Of a DNA stretch of 64,000 nucleotides, positions 18,693 to 26,960 are shown one piece after another. The stretch covers positions 1 to 64,000 of the forward strand of contig DAOMQA010000011.1 in NCBI GenBank assembly GCA_035445085.1, read 5' to 3'. The notes below the pieces were generated by a model. That model did not search any database, was not told where the DNA came from, and worked only from the letters and a program-made list of their open reading frames with translations. Source of the DNA: JBDHXE01 sp035445085 (GTDB lineage: Bacteria; Bacteroidota; Ignavibacteria; Kapaibacteriales; UBA2268). The number at the start of each line of letters is the position of its first letter. The stretch's first letter is position 1. Position numbers and translations under genes: made by a program.

Positions 18693-18854
18693 ATGGATTT
18701 AATTATAAATAAAGATATTAATACACAATTGATTATATACTTCAATTTAGGTAAAAGTAAGCATAGCAATCTATTTATACAGATAGGGCTTAATTCGACA
18801 GATTTTCAAGACAACCTTTTCACTTTGAGGATAGGAGTCAGAATTAATTTATAG
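18693..18854 (+). pseudogene. Possible 53-codon fragment of a beta-barrel protein
   Basis: A short frame from an ATG at 18693 ends in three alternating strands (IIYFNLG, LFIQIGLN, FTLRIGVRINL), which look like the C-terminal strands of an outer-membrane barrel. There is no signal peptide and no good ribosome site. The frame stays open about 37 codons upstream without a recognisable N-terminus. It could be the tail of a decayed barrel gene or chance. Confidence 0.25.
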
Positions 18855-19009
18855 GATAAATTTTTTGTAACTATGAATAAAAAAGCTATCATAATTTATT
18901 AATAATTTTCTAAAAAAATATTTCCTATGTCAAAAGAAAGATAGCTATCTGCCTACTAAATAAAATAAATGCACCTTTAAAAAAAAATATATAAATTTTA
19001 TAAAATATT

Positions 19010-19041
19010 TTTGCAGATTAATTTATTTTTTTGTAACTTTG
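19010..19041 (+). promoter_or_regulatory. Bacteroidetes-type promoter left of the scaffold gap
   Basis: TTTG (19010-19013), 20 bases, then TAACTTTG (19034-19041) match the -33/-7 consensus with the same spacing as the tRNA promoters here. It points into the gap and toward the cysteine-rich protein gene at 19430. Apart from this, 18530-19068 holds only the weak barrel fragment and AT-rich sequence. Confidence 0.7.
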
Positions 19042-19105
19042 CTTGTAGTGCATCAGTCAGAGTTATAAATGAATAGTTTTATTAATAGTAAAGATATATT
19101 AAGAC

Positions 19106-19205
19106 NNNNNNNNNNNNNNNNNNNNNNNNNNNNNNNNNNNNNNNNNNNNNNNNNNNNNNNNNNNNNNNNNNNNNNNNNNNNNNNNNNNNNNNNNNNNNNN
19201 NNNNN
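19106..19205. other. Assembly gap (100 Ns)
   Basis: Exactly 100 undetermined bases, the usual placeholder for a scaffold gap of unknown length. It directly abuts an 8-bp tandem repeat, which probably stopped the assembly. Reading frames that cross it are not meaningful. Confidence 0.98.
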
Positions 19206-19268
19206 TTCGAGACTTCGAGACTTCGAGACTTCGAGACTTCGAGACTTCGAGACTTCGAGACTTCGAGA
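19206..19268. repeat. 8-bp tandem repeat TTCGAGAC, at least 7.9 copies
   Basis: Seven perfect copies of TTCGAGAC start at 19206 and an eighth breaks off at its last base (19269 is T). The array runs straight out of the gap, so the true copy number is unknown. The unit length is not a multiple of three, so copy changes would shift any reading frame through it. It lies between the promoter at 19010 and the gene at 19430. Confidence 0.97.
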
Positions 19269-19429
19269 TATATTCATTTATTATTGTAAGATTAGATATT
19301 GTAAAATTGAATTCCAAAGGAGAGCGCGTAGCCCTACTTTATTTTAAAATTATTTCAACACAAATCTCTACTTATTTCTTTCTTGTGATTTTTGTTAATA
19401 TTTTTTTAAAAAATTTTGGAGTTTATAAT

Positions 19430-20266
19430 ATGAAAAAAATTGGGTATATATACATTATAATTATTTCTTTTTTATTACCTACGCTAACAATGGCTCAGTA
19501 TCAAGACGCTTGTATTGATAGGAACACACCAGCAAACGCTGTATGTGGCAATTGGATAAACCACTCTGATTCTATAATAGGATATAATCTACACCCTCCA
19601 TTCGGTGATTGTGAAATTGACTTTAGCTACCAAACAAGGACTTGCACAATTACCGAAGGAGGATGCACACGTACATTTGAACAATTGAGATTTACTGCCT
19701 TAAGTTGGGATTGGAAGAAAGATACTACAAACACAGCAGACACCTGCTACGGCTTTATGCAATTTTTAATGCCAGGTTACCCAGATAATTTTAGTGGTAT
19801 CGATAAAAATAACTTTGAGATATTCCTTGGTATGTTATTTCCTAAAATAATGAATAAGCAGTATGATGCTTATTTGGCAAGCTTAACGCCCGCTCAAAAA
19901 TTAGCAATAAAATGTGATGGTGTTTTTCCTAATTGCGAAATGCCTCCTTGCAATCGCTATGAAATATCCTATATTAGTAGTTTGTGCAAAGATATGTGTT
20001 TCAATTTATCAAACCCGGATCACCCTGTATTGTTGATTGGAGAGTGTTATACAGGTCCAGGCTGTTGTATTGTAACAGCTAATTATTGTCCTTGCTTCAA
20101 TGACAACTCAGAGCTTGTAGAAGCACATAGAGTTCTTAATGTAACTGTAGATCCAGGTACTTGCGCTGGTATAGGTCAATATTATGGTACTTGTCTTTTT
20201 GGCACAGGTGGTAACGATTATATTTATGAACCATGCCAGATTATTTGCCCTAATATAGAACAATGA
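19430..20266 (+). CDS. Cysteine-rich secreted protein of unknown function
   Basis: A 278-residue protein from the ATG at 19430, chosen because GGAG lies upstream at normal spacing and the frame then begins with a textbook signal peptide (hydrophobic IIIISFLLPTL, cut near MAQ). An in-frame ATG at 19307 would bury that signal. The chain holds 20 cysteines in pairs or clusters (GPGCC, NYCPCF, PPC), suggesting a disulfide-stabilised extracellular fold. No family is recognised and there is no sorting tail. The promoter at 19010 and the octamer array lie upstream, so repeat length could affect its expression. Confidence 0.7.
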   Translation: MKKIGYIYIIIISFLLPTLTMAQYQDACIDRNTPANAVCGNWINHSDSIIGYNLHPPFGDCEIDFSYQTRTCTITEGGCTRTFEQLRFTALSWDWKKDTTNTADTCYGFMQFLMPGYPDNFSGIDKNNFEIFLGMLFPKIMNKQYDAYLASLTPAQKLAIKCDGVFPNCEMPPCNRYEISYISSLCKDMCFNLSNPDHPVLLIGECYTGPGCCIVTANYCPCFNDNSELVEAHRVLNVTVDPGTCAGIGQYYGTCLFGTGGNDYIYEPCQIICPNIEQ

Positions 20267-20341
20267 TAAAAATATTAATTTTAACTTGATTGTCAAAAAG
20301 ACTTTTGAATTATTTTTTAAAACTTTTATAAGGATTAAATT

Positions 20342-21928
20342 ATGAATAAACATATTAAATATATAATTGCACTGTTTTTTTTATTACTCTGCCAGCTTCA
20401 ATCAGCAGTAAAATGGGAGCATTTGTATGAAAGTAAAAAAGCTATCAACCTTGTTTTCACTCCAACTCAAATTATAGAATGCAAACAGCAATATTATTTA
20501 TCCTATTTTCCCCGTATGTCCTATAAAGACGAAACAAGTGGGCAAATAAAAACTCGTGCTTACCCCGCAATATTATCTTTTGATAAAAATGGGAATATAT
20601 TGTTTCAAAATGAAGAGGCAAGTACTTTATATGATTCATTTCGTGCAAAAGGTTATACGACTTTTGGTGATGTGAATGAATACTATTGCTCGGATGAAGG
20701 ACCAGTATTAGTAATACAGCAAGGACAGCCTAGTACTTATAGTAGACCAAATTATTACAAATATTCATCGAAAGACGGTAGTTTATTAGAGTTGGCTGGA
20801 GGCTCTCATGGTGCACTTATGCAAAGCATTTACTATTATAAAAATCATAATAATTTATTTGTTATTGGACCTGAAGGATTAGATCGTGAATGTAGCATTA
20901 TTGTTTATGAATTTGCAGATGGGGTTGGAGATGGTGATATGGTCTACAGAATTAAATTAAATTCTGAACCATTCCGCGATTTGTTTGATTATAATAAAGA
21001 TGGGCAACTGCGATATTTGTGTTTTGCTAATGATAGTACTTTTTTTGGATTCTATGCAGGTTATGGAGGTAACACTATAATTGCTAAATATAGTTTTGAT
21101 AGAGATTCGGCAAGTAAATTAATAGAGAATAATATATCAGGCTATGATAATTTATACGTCAATGCCAAATTGTTAAATTATTCTTTATGTACACCAGAGC
21201 AAGGACAGAGCTTAACATCAATAAAGAAGCTTGAGAATGGGAATTTCATACTTATTCACCGAAATGGTGGGCAGGTAATGATTAATGAAAATGGCGAAAT
21301 AATTTCAAGTGTAAATTTTACTAAAAAAAATAATCTGGAAGGTTTTACCGTAGTTAATGTATTACCTTTACAACATAACCCAGGGTATTATGCTGTATAT
21401 GGACTTTATAAATTAAATAATGTTGTAAGTATTGCTGTATTTATTGCTGACAGTTTATGGAATAAGGTAGATGAATTAGTTTGGAACTATAAAAATGCGC
21501 TAACTATGGTTTGGGATGTCAAAGAAGTTGATAATGGTGATTTTGTTGTTTTGGGTCAAACTTTAGTTACAACTCCTCAAGGAAATAAGTATTATCCATA
21601 TATTACAGGTATCAATTTCAATAGTCTTGTGGGCGTTGAGGAAAGTAATAACGATAACAAAGATATTTTTATTCAGCCAAACCCTGCTACTGATTATATT
21701 TCTATAATGCTAAATAATGCAGGTAATCCACTTGGTAGTGAGATAGGCAGTATAAGCTCAATTGAAATTTATAATGCCATGGGCAAAAAAGTATTAACAA
21801 ATACAACTCAGAGTATACAACAAAGCTATAAGATGGATATAAAAAATCTTGTCCCTGGTGTGTATTTTGTAAAAGTTAGTACAAATGATCAAATGAATGC
21901 TGTAATAAAGAAATTTGTAAAATTCTAA
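20342..21928 (+). CDS. Secreted protein with T9SS type A sorting domain
   Basis: A 528-residue protein with an N-terminal signal peptide (IIALFFLLLCQLQSA) and a long body of repeated beta segments resembling propeller blades (KLENGNFILIHRNGG, EVDNGDFVVLGQT). A C-terminal sorting domain covers about the last 85 residues (IFIQPNPATDYI, IYNAMGKKV, LVPGVYFVKV, ending KKFVKF). It is predicted to be exported to the surface by the type IX system. It lies 75 bases after the cysteine-rich gene, shares no clear terminator with it and may be co-transcribed. Related in style to the 493-residue protein at 31351. Confidence 0.85.
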   Translation: MNKHIKYIIALFFLLLCQLQSAVKWEHLYESKKAINLVFTPTQIIECKQQYYLSYFPRMSYKDETSGQIKTRAYPAILSFDKNGNILFQNEEASTLYDSFRAKGYTTFGDVNEYYCSDEGPVLVIQQGQPSTYSRPNYYKYSSKDGSLLELAGGSHGALMQSIYYYKNHNNLFVIGPEGLDRECSIIVYEFADGVGDGDMVYRIKLNSEPFRDLFDYNKDGQLRYLCFANDSTFFGFYAGYGGNTIIAKYSFDRDSASKLIENNISGYDNLYVNAKLLNYSLCTPEQGQSLTSIKKLENGNFILIHRNGGQVMINENGEIISSVNFTKKNNLEGFTVVNVLPLQHNPGYYAVYGLYKLNNVVSIAVFIADSLWNKVDELVWNYKNALTMVWDVKEVDNGDFVVLGQTLVTTPQGNKYYPYITGINFNSLVGVEESNNDNKDIFIQPNPATDYISIMLNNAGNPLGSEIGSISSIEIYNAMGKKVLTNTTQSIQQSYKMDIKNLVPGVYFVKVSTNDQMNAVIKKFVKF

Positions 21929-21970
21929 GCAAACTTTATTAAGTATTGAATTTCTAAAAAATAAAAAATT

Positions 21971-22007
21971 AACTTCTGCAGTCATTACTGATGCAGGAGT
22001 TTTTTTC
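21971..22007 (+). terminator. Terminator after the 528-residue secreted protein
   Basis: The arms AACTTCTGCA (21971-21980) and TGCAGGAGTT (21992-22001) pair with one G-U and are followed by six Ts. Confidence 0.8.
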
Positions 22008-22089
22008 TACTTATTTCTATAATTATTCATCTTTTCACTTTTCTTAGCATTTATCACTTATCATAAAATAATTAACTTATAGTATCGTG

Positions 22090-22128
22090 ATAGTATTAGC
22101 ACTCGATACAACAGAGTGCTAATACTAT
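22090..22128. promoter_or_regulatory. CIRCE operator (HrcA site) of groES-groEL
   Basis: The consensus TTAGCACTC-N9-GAGTGCTAA is present without mismatch at 22096-22122. The symmetry extends to perfect 15-bp arms (22090-22104 and 22114-22128). CIRCE is the known binding site of the heat-shock repressor HrcA. It lies about 40 bases ahead of the groES start. Confidence 0.97.
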
Positions 22129-22168
22129 TGAAAATATATTTTTTAGAAATTTAAATTTGGAGTAAACG

Positions 22169-22459
22169 ATGGCTTTACAACCTCTTCACGATAGAGTGAT
22201 AGTAAAAGCGGCTTCAGCAAATGAAGTAACTTCTGGTGGAATTATTATCCCAGATACAGCAAAAGAAAAACCAATGCAAGGTGAAATTATTGCGGTAGGT
22301 CAAGGTAAACAAAGTGAAAATGGTACTGTAACAGCACTACAAGTTAAAGTAGGCGATACTGTACTTTATGGTAAATATGCAGGTACTGAAGTTTCTTATA
22401 ATGGTGAAGAATTGCTCATTATGAGAGAAAGTGACATTTTTGCAATAATTAACAAGTAA
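22169..22459 (+). CDS. groES: Co-chaperonin GroES
   Basis: A 96-residue Hsp10, normal length. It has the typical start [11 protein letters not shown], a mobile-loop segment [15 protein letters not shown] that contacts GroEL, and an end DIFAI. Seven copies cap the GroEL ring and close the folding chamber in the cytoplasm. GGAG lies upstream of the ATG. It is the first gene of the CIRCE-controlled operon, 33 bases before groEL, and should be induced by heat through release of HrcA. Confidence 0.98.
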   Translation: MALQPLHDRVIVKAASANEVTSGGIIIPDTAKEKPMQGEIIAVGQGKQSENGTVTALQVKVGDTVLYGKYAGTEVSYNGEELLIMRESDIFAIINK

Positions 22460-22492
22460 ATCAAATAGAGATAATTCAAGGAGATAAATATA

Positions 22493-24130
22493 ATGGCTGC
22501 TAAATTAATAAATTATGATGTAGAAGCTCGTTCAGCGTTAAAAAAAGGCGTTGATCAATTAGCAAATGCTGTAAAAGTAACATTAGGACCCAAAGGTCGC
22601 AATGTAATTATTGATAAAAAATTTGGTGCACCAACTGTAACTAAAGATGGTGTAACTGTTGCCAAAGAAATAGAATTAGAAGACCCAATTGAAAATATGG
22701 GTGCGAATATGGTTCGTGAAGTAGCATCAAAAACTTCTGATGTTGCAGGCGACGGAACTACTACCGCTACTGTATTAGCACAAGCTATTTACCGCGAAGG
22801 ATTAAAGAATGTAACTGCTGGCGCTAATCCAATGGACTTGAAGCGCGGTATAGATCTTGCTGTTGCTTCTATTACAGATACATTGAAAAGTATTAGTCGC
22901 GATGTAGAGGGCAAAAAGGAAATAGCTCAAGTTGGAACAATTTCAGCCAATAATGATTCTACTATTGGTGAATTAATTGCCGAAGCGATGGAAAAAGTAG
23001 GTAAAGATGGGGTTATCACTGTAGAAGAAGCTAAGGGAACTGATACTTCTTTAGAAACAGTAGAAGGTATGCAATTTGATAGAGGTTACTTATCGCCTTA
23101 TTTCATTACTGATGCCGATTCTATGGAAACAGTTTTAGAAAATCCATTTATTTTAATTCATGATAAGAAAATATCTGCAATTAAAGATATTCTTCCTATT
23201 TTAGAAAAAACATCACAATCTGGTAGAGGTTTATTAATCATTGCTGAAGATTTGGAAGGCGAAGCTTTAGCAACATTAGTAGTAAACAAATTACGTGGCA
23301 CTCTTAGGGTAGCAGCGGTAAAAGCTCCGGGCTTTGGCGATAGACGTAAAGCTATGCTTGAAGATATTGCAGTTCTTACAGGTGGCACAGTAATCAGCGA
23401 AGAAAAAGGCTTTAAATTAGACCAAACTGCTTTATCATCGTTAGGTACTGCTGCAAAAGTAATTATCGACAAAGATAATACTACTATCGTTGAAGGTAAT
23501 GGTAGTTCTGATGATATTAAGAAAAGAGTAAACGAAATCAGAGTTCAAATCGAAAAAACAACTTCTGATTACGATAGAGAAAAGTTACAAGAAAGATTGG
23601 CAAAATTAAGCGGTGGCGTTGCTGTCCTTAAAATTGGTGCTGCTACTGAAGTTGAAATGAAAGAAAAGAAAGCAAGAGTAGAAGACGCTTTACATGCTAC
23701 TCGTGCTGCTGTTGAAGAAGGTATTGTTCCAGGTGGTGGCGTTGCTTACTTACGAACACTTAACGGTTTGGATAGTATTGTAACAACTCATGAAGACGAA
23801 AAAACTGGCGTTCAAATTATCCGTAGAGCTATTGAAGAACCTATCAGACAAATTATAACCAATGCTGGCGAAGAAGCATCAGTTATTGTCAATAAAGTAA
23901 AAGAAAATAGCGGCGCTTTTGGTTATAACGCTAGAACTTCTGAATTTGGCGATATGTACGCTATGGGCGTAATTGACCCAACTAAAGTGAGCCGTGTAGC
24001 TTTAGAAAATGCTGCTTCTGTTGCTGGTTTATTACTAACAACTGAATGCACAATTGTTGAAAAACCGAAAAAAGAAGATCCAATGCCTATGCCTCCTGGC
24101 GGTATGGGTGGAATGGATGGAATGTATTAA
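22493..24130 (+). CDS. groEL: Chaperonin GroEL
   Basis: A 545-residue Hsp60 that folds proteins by ATP-driven cycles with GroES. Visible are the ATP-site segments [15 protein letters not shown] and [11 protein letters not shown] (with the catalytic Asp), the signature segment [12 protein letters not shown], and a Gly/Met-rich tail ([11 protein letters not shown]) that projects into the cavity. It is preceded by an AAGGAG ribosome site and ended by a strong terminator. Confidence 0.99.
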   Translation: MAAKLINYDVEARSALKKGVDQLANAVKVTLGPKGRNVIIDKKFGAPTVTKDGVTVAKEIELEDPIENMGANMVREVASKTSDVAGDGTTTATVLAQAIYREGLKNVTAGANPMDLKRGIDLAVASITDTLKSISRDVEGKKEIAQVGTISANNDSTIGELIAEAMEKVGKDGVITVEEAKGTDTSLETVEGMQFDRGYLSPYFITDADSMETVLENPFILIHDKKISAIKDILPILEKTSQSGRGLLIIAEDLEGEALATLVVNKLRGTLRVAAVKAPGFGDRRKAMLEDIAVLTGGTVISEEKGFKLDQTALSSLGTAAKVIIDKDNTTIVEGNGSSDDIKKRVNEIRVQIEKTTSDYDREKLQERLAKLSGGVAVLKIGAATEVEMKEKKARVEDALHATRAAVEEGIVPGGGVAYLRTLNGLDSIVTTHEDEKTGVQIIRRAIEEPIRQIITNAGEEASVIVNKVKENSGAFGYNARTSEFGDMYAMGVIDPTKVSRVALENAASVAGLLLTTECTIVEKPKKEDPMPMPPGGMGGMDGMY

Positions 24131-24147
24131 TAGTTATTTCTATTCTA

Positions 24148-24188
24148 AAAAAAGAGAGGTTGCCTACTTTAGCAACCTCTTTTTTTTG
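24148..24188 (+). terminator. Terminator of groES-groEL
   Basis: AGAGGTTGC (24155-24163) pairs with GCAACCTCT (24172-24180) across an 8-base loop, with As before and at least seven Ts after. Confidence 0.92.
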
Positions 24189-24220
24189 CATTATTCTTAT
24201 AATTAGTATATAGTATTTAT

Positions 24221-24571
24221 TTATAATTTAGATAAATCATTATAAATATGATATTGCTTAATTTGCCCTTTCCATACTTCGAGTATATCGCAAAATGGAA
24301 CTAAGATGAATGAACCGTCTTTTCTCGTATATTGGGAACTACCATACACTACAACAACATCATCTTTTACTATCTCTTTCATATCAAAATGTCTAATTAT
24401 ATTTATAGAATTAAAAAATTCTTCAATATATTTTAGAATATTATCTTTGCCGTTAATTATAGTGTCGTTCCCAATAATAAATTTTGCATCATCTGTAAAA
24501 TTAGCCACAAAACCTTTTGCATCTAAGGTATCTATAGCTCTATACATACCATTTATTTTATCTTGAGTCAT
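24221..24571 (-). CDS. SnoaL/NTF2-like small protein
   Basis: About 116 residues, starting at the ATG at 24571, which has GGAG at good spacing; an upstream ATG at 24592 has none. The sequence (MYRAIDTLDAKGFVANFTDDAKFIIGN, NGKDNILKYIEEFF, ILEVWKGQIKQYHIY) fits the NTF2-like superfamily, small cone-shaped proteins that bind or isomerise small ligands. No catalytic assignment is possible. It lies 36 bases downstream of the pirin gene and is probably co-transcribed with it. Confidence 0.75.
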   Translation of the reverse strand: MTQDKINGMYRAIDTLDAKGFVANFTDDAKFIIGNDTIINGKDNILKYIEEFFNSINIIRHFDMKEIVKDDVVVVYGSSQYTRKDGSFILVPFCDILEVWKGQIKQYHIYNDLSKL

Positions 24572-24607
24572 CTTGTATCTCCATATATACATATTTAAAT
24601 ATAATAA

Positions 24608-25483
24608 TTATTCTAAAAATCCAAATTTGCCATTTTTATAATCTTGAAATGCTTCGTAAATTTCGTTCATATTATTCATAACAAAAGGTCCATAAGGTGC
24701 GATAGACTCCTCGATAGGCTCTCCACTTAAAATCAAAACTTTAGAATCTATTTCGCCAAATAAAGTAACCTCTGAGCCTATATTTTCAAACAGAATAAAG
24801 TAATCTTTTTGCACGCTATGCCTATCATTAATAGTAATTATTCCGTCAATTACTAACATACCTAAGTTATGCTTACTATTGAAGGAAAAATCAATTTTAG
24901 AGCCTTTTGCAATTGTCAAATCAAATAATTCGACTGGAGTCAACAAATCTGCTCTCCCTTCAATATTTTTATAATTTCCAGCTATAATATTTAAATGTAC
25001 TTTTTGATTGTCAGATATAAATTTATTAGCATCTTTAAAAAGTAAATCTTGGTATTTAGGCTTTGTCATTTTATATTTCTGTGGTAGATTTACCCATAGT
25101 TGCACCATCTGACAAACACCACCTTGCTTATTAAATTCTTCTTCTATATATTCCTTGTGTAATATACCTGAACCAGCAGTCATCCATTGAACATCATTTT
25201 TGCCTATTACGCCTCCATTACCGACACTATCATGGTGGGCAACTTTTCCCTCATATATAATAGAAACGGTTTCAATGCCTCTATGTGGGTGCGCTTCTAC
25301 GCCCCTCGGGTCTAGGCTGGGTGGAAAATGGTAAGCACTTTCATAGTCCATCAAAAACCAAGGACTCATACGCCTTCCATCTATACCATTCGTAGCAGAA
25401 GGAAAAAAACTATGAACCCTAAAGCCGTTACCCACCCAATGGTATGGAGGTGCTGCAATTACTCTCTCAACATTTCTTATCAT
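24608..25483 (-). CDS. Pirin family protein (cupin, possible quercetinase)
   Basis: A 291-residue two-domain cupin. The metal-ligand pattern of pirins is present: the two His of AHPHRG (near residue 64) and the HKE segment of SGILHKEY, which supply three His and a Glu for iron. Family members can oxidise quercetin or act as redox-responsive regulators, but the physiological substrate is unknown in most bacteria. The length is typical. It appears to be the first gene of an operon with the NTF2-like gene. Confidence 0.9.
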   Translation of the reverse strand: MIRNVERVIAAPPYHWVGNGFRVHSFFPSATNGIDGRRMSPWFLMDYESAYHFPPSLDPRGVEAHPHRGIETVSIIYEGKVAHHDSVGNGGVIGKNDVQWMTAGSGILHKEYIEEEFNKQGGVCQMVQLWVNLPQKYKMTKPKYQDLLFKDANKFISDNQKVHLNIIAGNYKNIEGRADLLTPVELFDLTIAKGSKIDFSFNSKHNLGMLVIDGIITINDRHSVQKDYFILFENIGSEVTLFGEIDSKVLILSGEPIEESIAPYGPFVMNNMNEIYEAFQDYKNGKFGFLE

Positions 25484-25634
25484 CTTTATATTCCCCTAAA
25501 TTACTTTTTACGTCTGACGAAAATCGAGTAATTAAATTGGTATTTTAAGCAAAGACCTACTTATTTATATAATTATCACAGCATATTAAATCAATATTTT
25601 TTGTATTTTTAAGAAGACAATGAGGTGTAAAGTT

Positions 25635-26906
25635 ATGAATGATATAAATTTTTTGCTCTTTGACTTATACTCTAAGTTACGCAATGGAATTAAACCAGGG
25701 CTTGAACGCACTATTGCATTAGCTAATAGTATCAATAATCCGCAATCTAACCTTAATTTAATTCATATTGCAGGTACAAATGGTAAAGGTTCAGTTTGTT
25801 CAATGTTAGCCTCTATTCTTCAGGAGAGTGGATATAATGTCGGTCTTTATACTTCTCCGCATATCATTAAATTTAATGAGCGAATACAAGTAAACGGCAA
25901 GCAAATTAGTGATAATGAAGTTATTGATATATATAACTTATTAAAAGAAAAGGCTAATGAAATAGAAGCAACATTTTTTGAAATTACTACTTTAATGGCG
26001 TTTGAATATTTTAGGAGACAACGTGTAGATATAGCAATTATAGAAACAGGTATGGGTGGTAGATTTGATTCAACAAATATCATCAAGCCAATAGCCTCTG
26101 TACTTACTTCTATAAGTATGGACCATCAGGATTATTTAGGTGATACAATTGCAAAAATAGCTAGTGAGAAGGGTGGGATTATTAAAAGCCATATCCCCGT
26201 TATTGTCCAAAATAATATCGATGAAGTCCTATTACTTTTATCAGCTATTGCTAATAAATTAGAGTCGCCAATTTATTTTAGCAAAGATTATCCCATAGAA
26301 AATATTAAATACAAGCCAAATTTACAAATGAGTTTTGATACTAAATGGCACAATGATACCATTAGTATCCTCTCCCCTTTTAGCGGTAAGCATCAAATTG
26401 ACAATCATAAAACAGTTTTCAATACCCTACAGCTTATTGCTACACAGTTTCAGAACATTAGCGCTATGTCTATAGCCCAAGGGATAAAAAATTCAAAAGT
26501 CAATGCAAATTTACGTGGTAGATTAGAGTTATTAGAAAATCAACCTAAAATAATTCTTGATGGCTCTCACAACCCTGACGCTATATCATATTGTTTAGAA
26601 ACAATTAAGAGTAGTGATTTGCAACCTGAAAACTTTAATATATATTTTACATGTATGAAAGATAAAGATTATAGTTTAATGCTTAGAATTATCAGAAAAT
26701 ATACAGATAAAATTAATTTTGTTAATATAAAAGAGCAGAGGGGGATTGATACGAAAATCTTGCTTGAAGTAGCTCAAGAGCTTAACTTTAATAAGATTTC
26801 ATTATATAATTTATATGAACTTGTTGAGCTATACAAACAAAAGAGATCTAATATGTTAATCTTAGGCTCTTTCTATTTAGTATCTGAATTTTTAGAAAGT
26901 TTGTAA
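25635..26906 (+). CDS. folC: Folylpolyglutamate synthase / dihydrofolate synthase
   Basis: About 423 residues from the ATG at 25635, preferred over the ATG at 25620 because GAGG lies upstream of it. A Mur-ligase-type enzyme that adds glutamate to dihydropteroate or folates using ATP. The ATP loop HIAGTNGKGSVCSML, the folate loop YTSPHI, the ETGMGGRFDSTN segment and C-terminal LDGSHNPDA are clear. purH, another folate-linked gene, follows 54 bases later. Confidence 0.95.
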   Translation: MNDINFLLFDLYSKLRNGIKPGLERTIALANSINNPQSNLNLIHIAGTNGKGSVCSMLASILQESGYNVGLYTSPHIIKFNERIQVNGKQISDNEVIDIYNLLKEKANEIEATFFEITTLMAFEYFRRQRVDIAIIETGMGGRFDSTNIIKPIASVLTSISMDHQDYLGDTIAKIASEKGGIIKSHIPVIVQNNIDEVLLLLSAIANKLESPIYFSKDYPIENIKYKPNLQMSFDTKWHNDTISILSPFSGKHQIDNHKTVFNTLQLIATQFQNISAMSIAQGIKNSKVNANLRGRLELLENQPKIILDGSHNPDAISYCLETIKSSDLQPENFNIYFTCMKDKDYSLMLRIIRKYTDKINFVNIKEQRGIDTKILLEVAQELNFNKISLYNLYELVELYKQKRSNMLILGSFYLVSEFLESL

Positions 26907-26960
26907 GAATTTAAATTAATATTAATACTTTTGTCTATTATAATTTAACGGAAATTAGAA

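Noticed and set aside
19206..19268. Possible CRISPR array
   Set aside because: The 8-bp units are directly adjacent with no spacers and no cas genes are present.
19063..19279. Inverted repeat ATAAATGAATA on both sides of the scaffold gap
   Set aside because: An 11-base match in very AT-rich DNA next to an assembly join is weak; it may be chance or a scaffolding artefact.
19053..19347. Frames on both strands crossing the run of Ns and the octamer array
   Set aside because: The gap is a placeholder of unknown length, so frame continuity is meaningless; the SRSLEV-type repeats come from the octamer.
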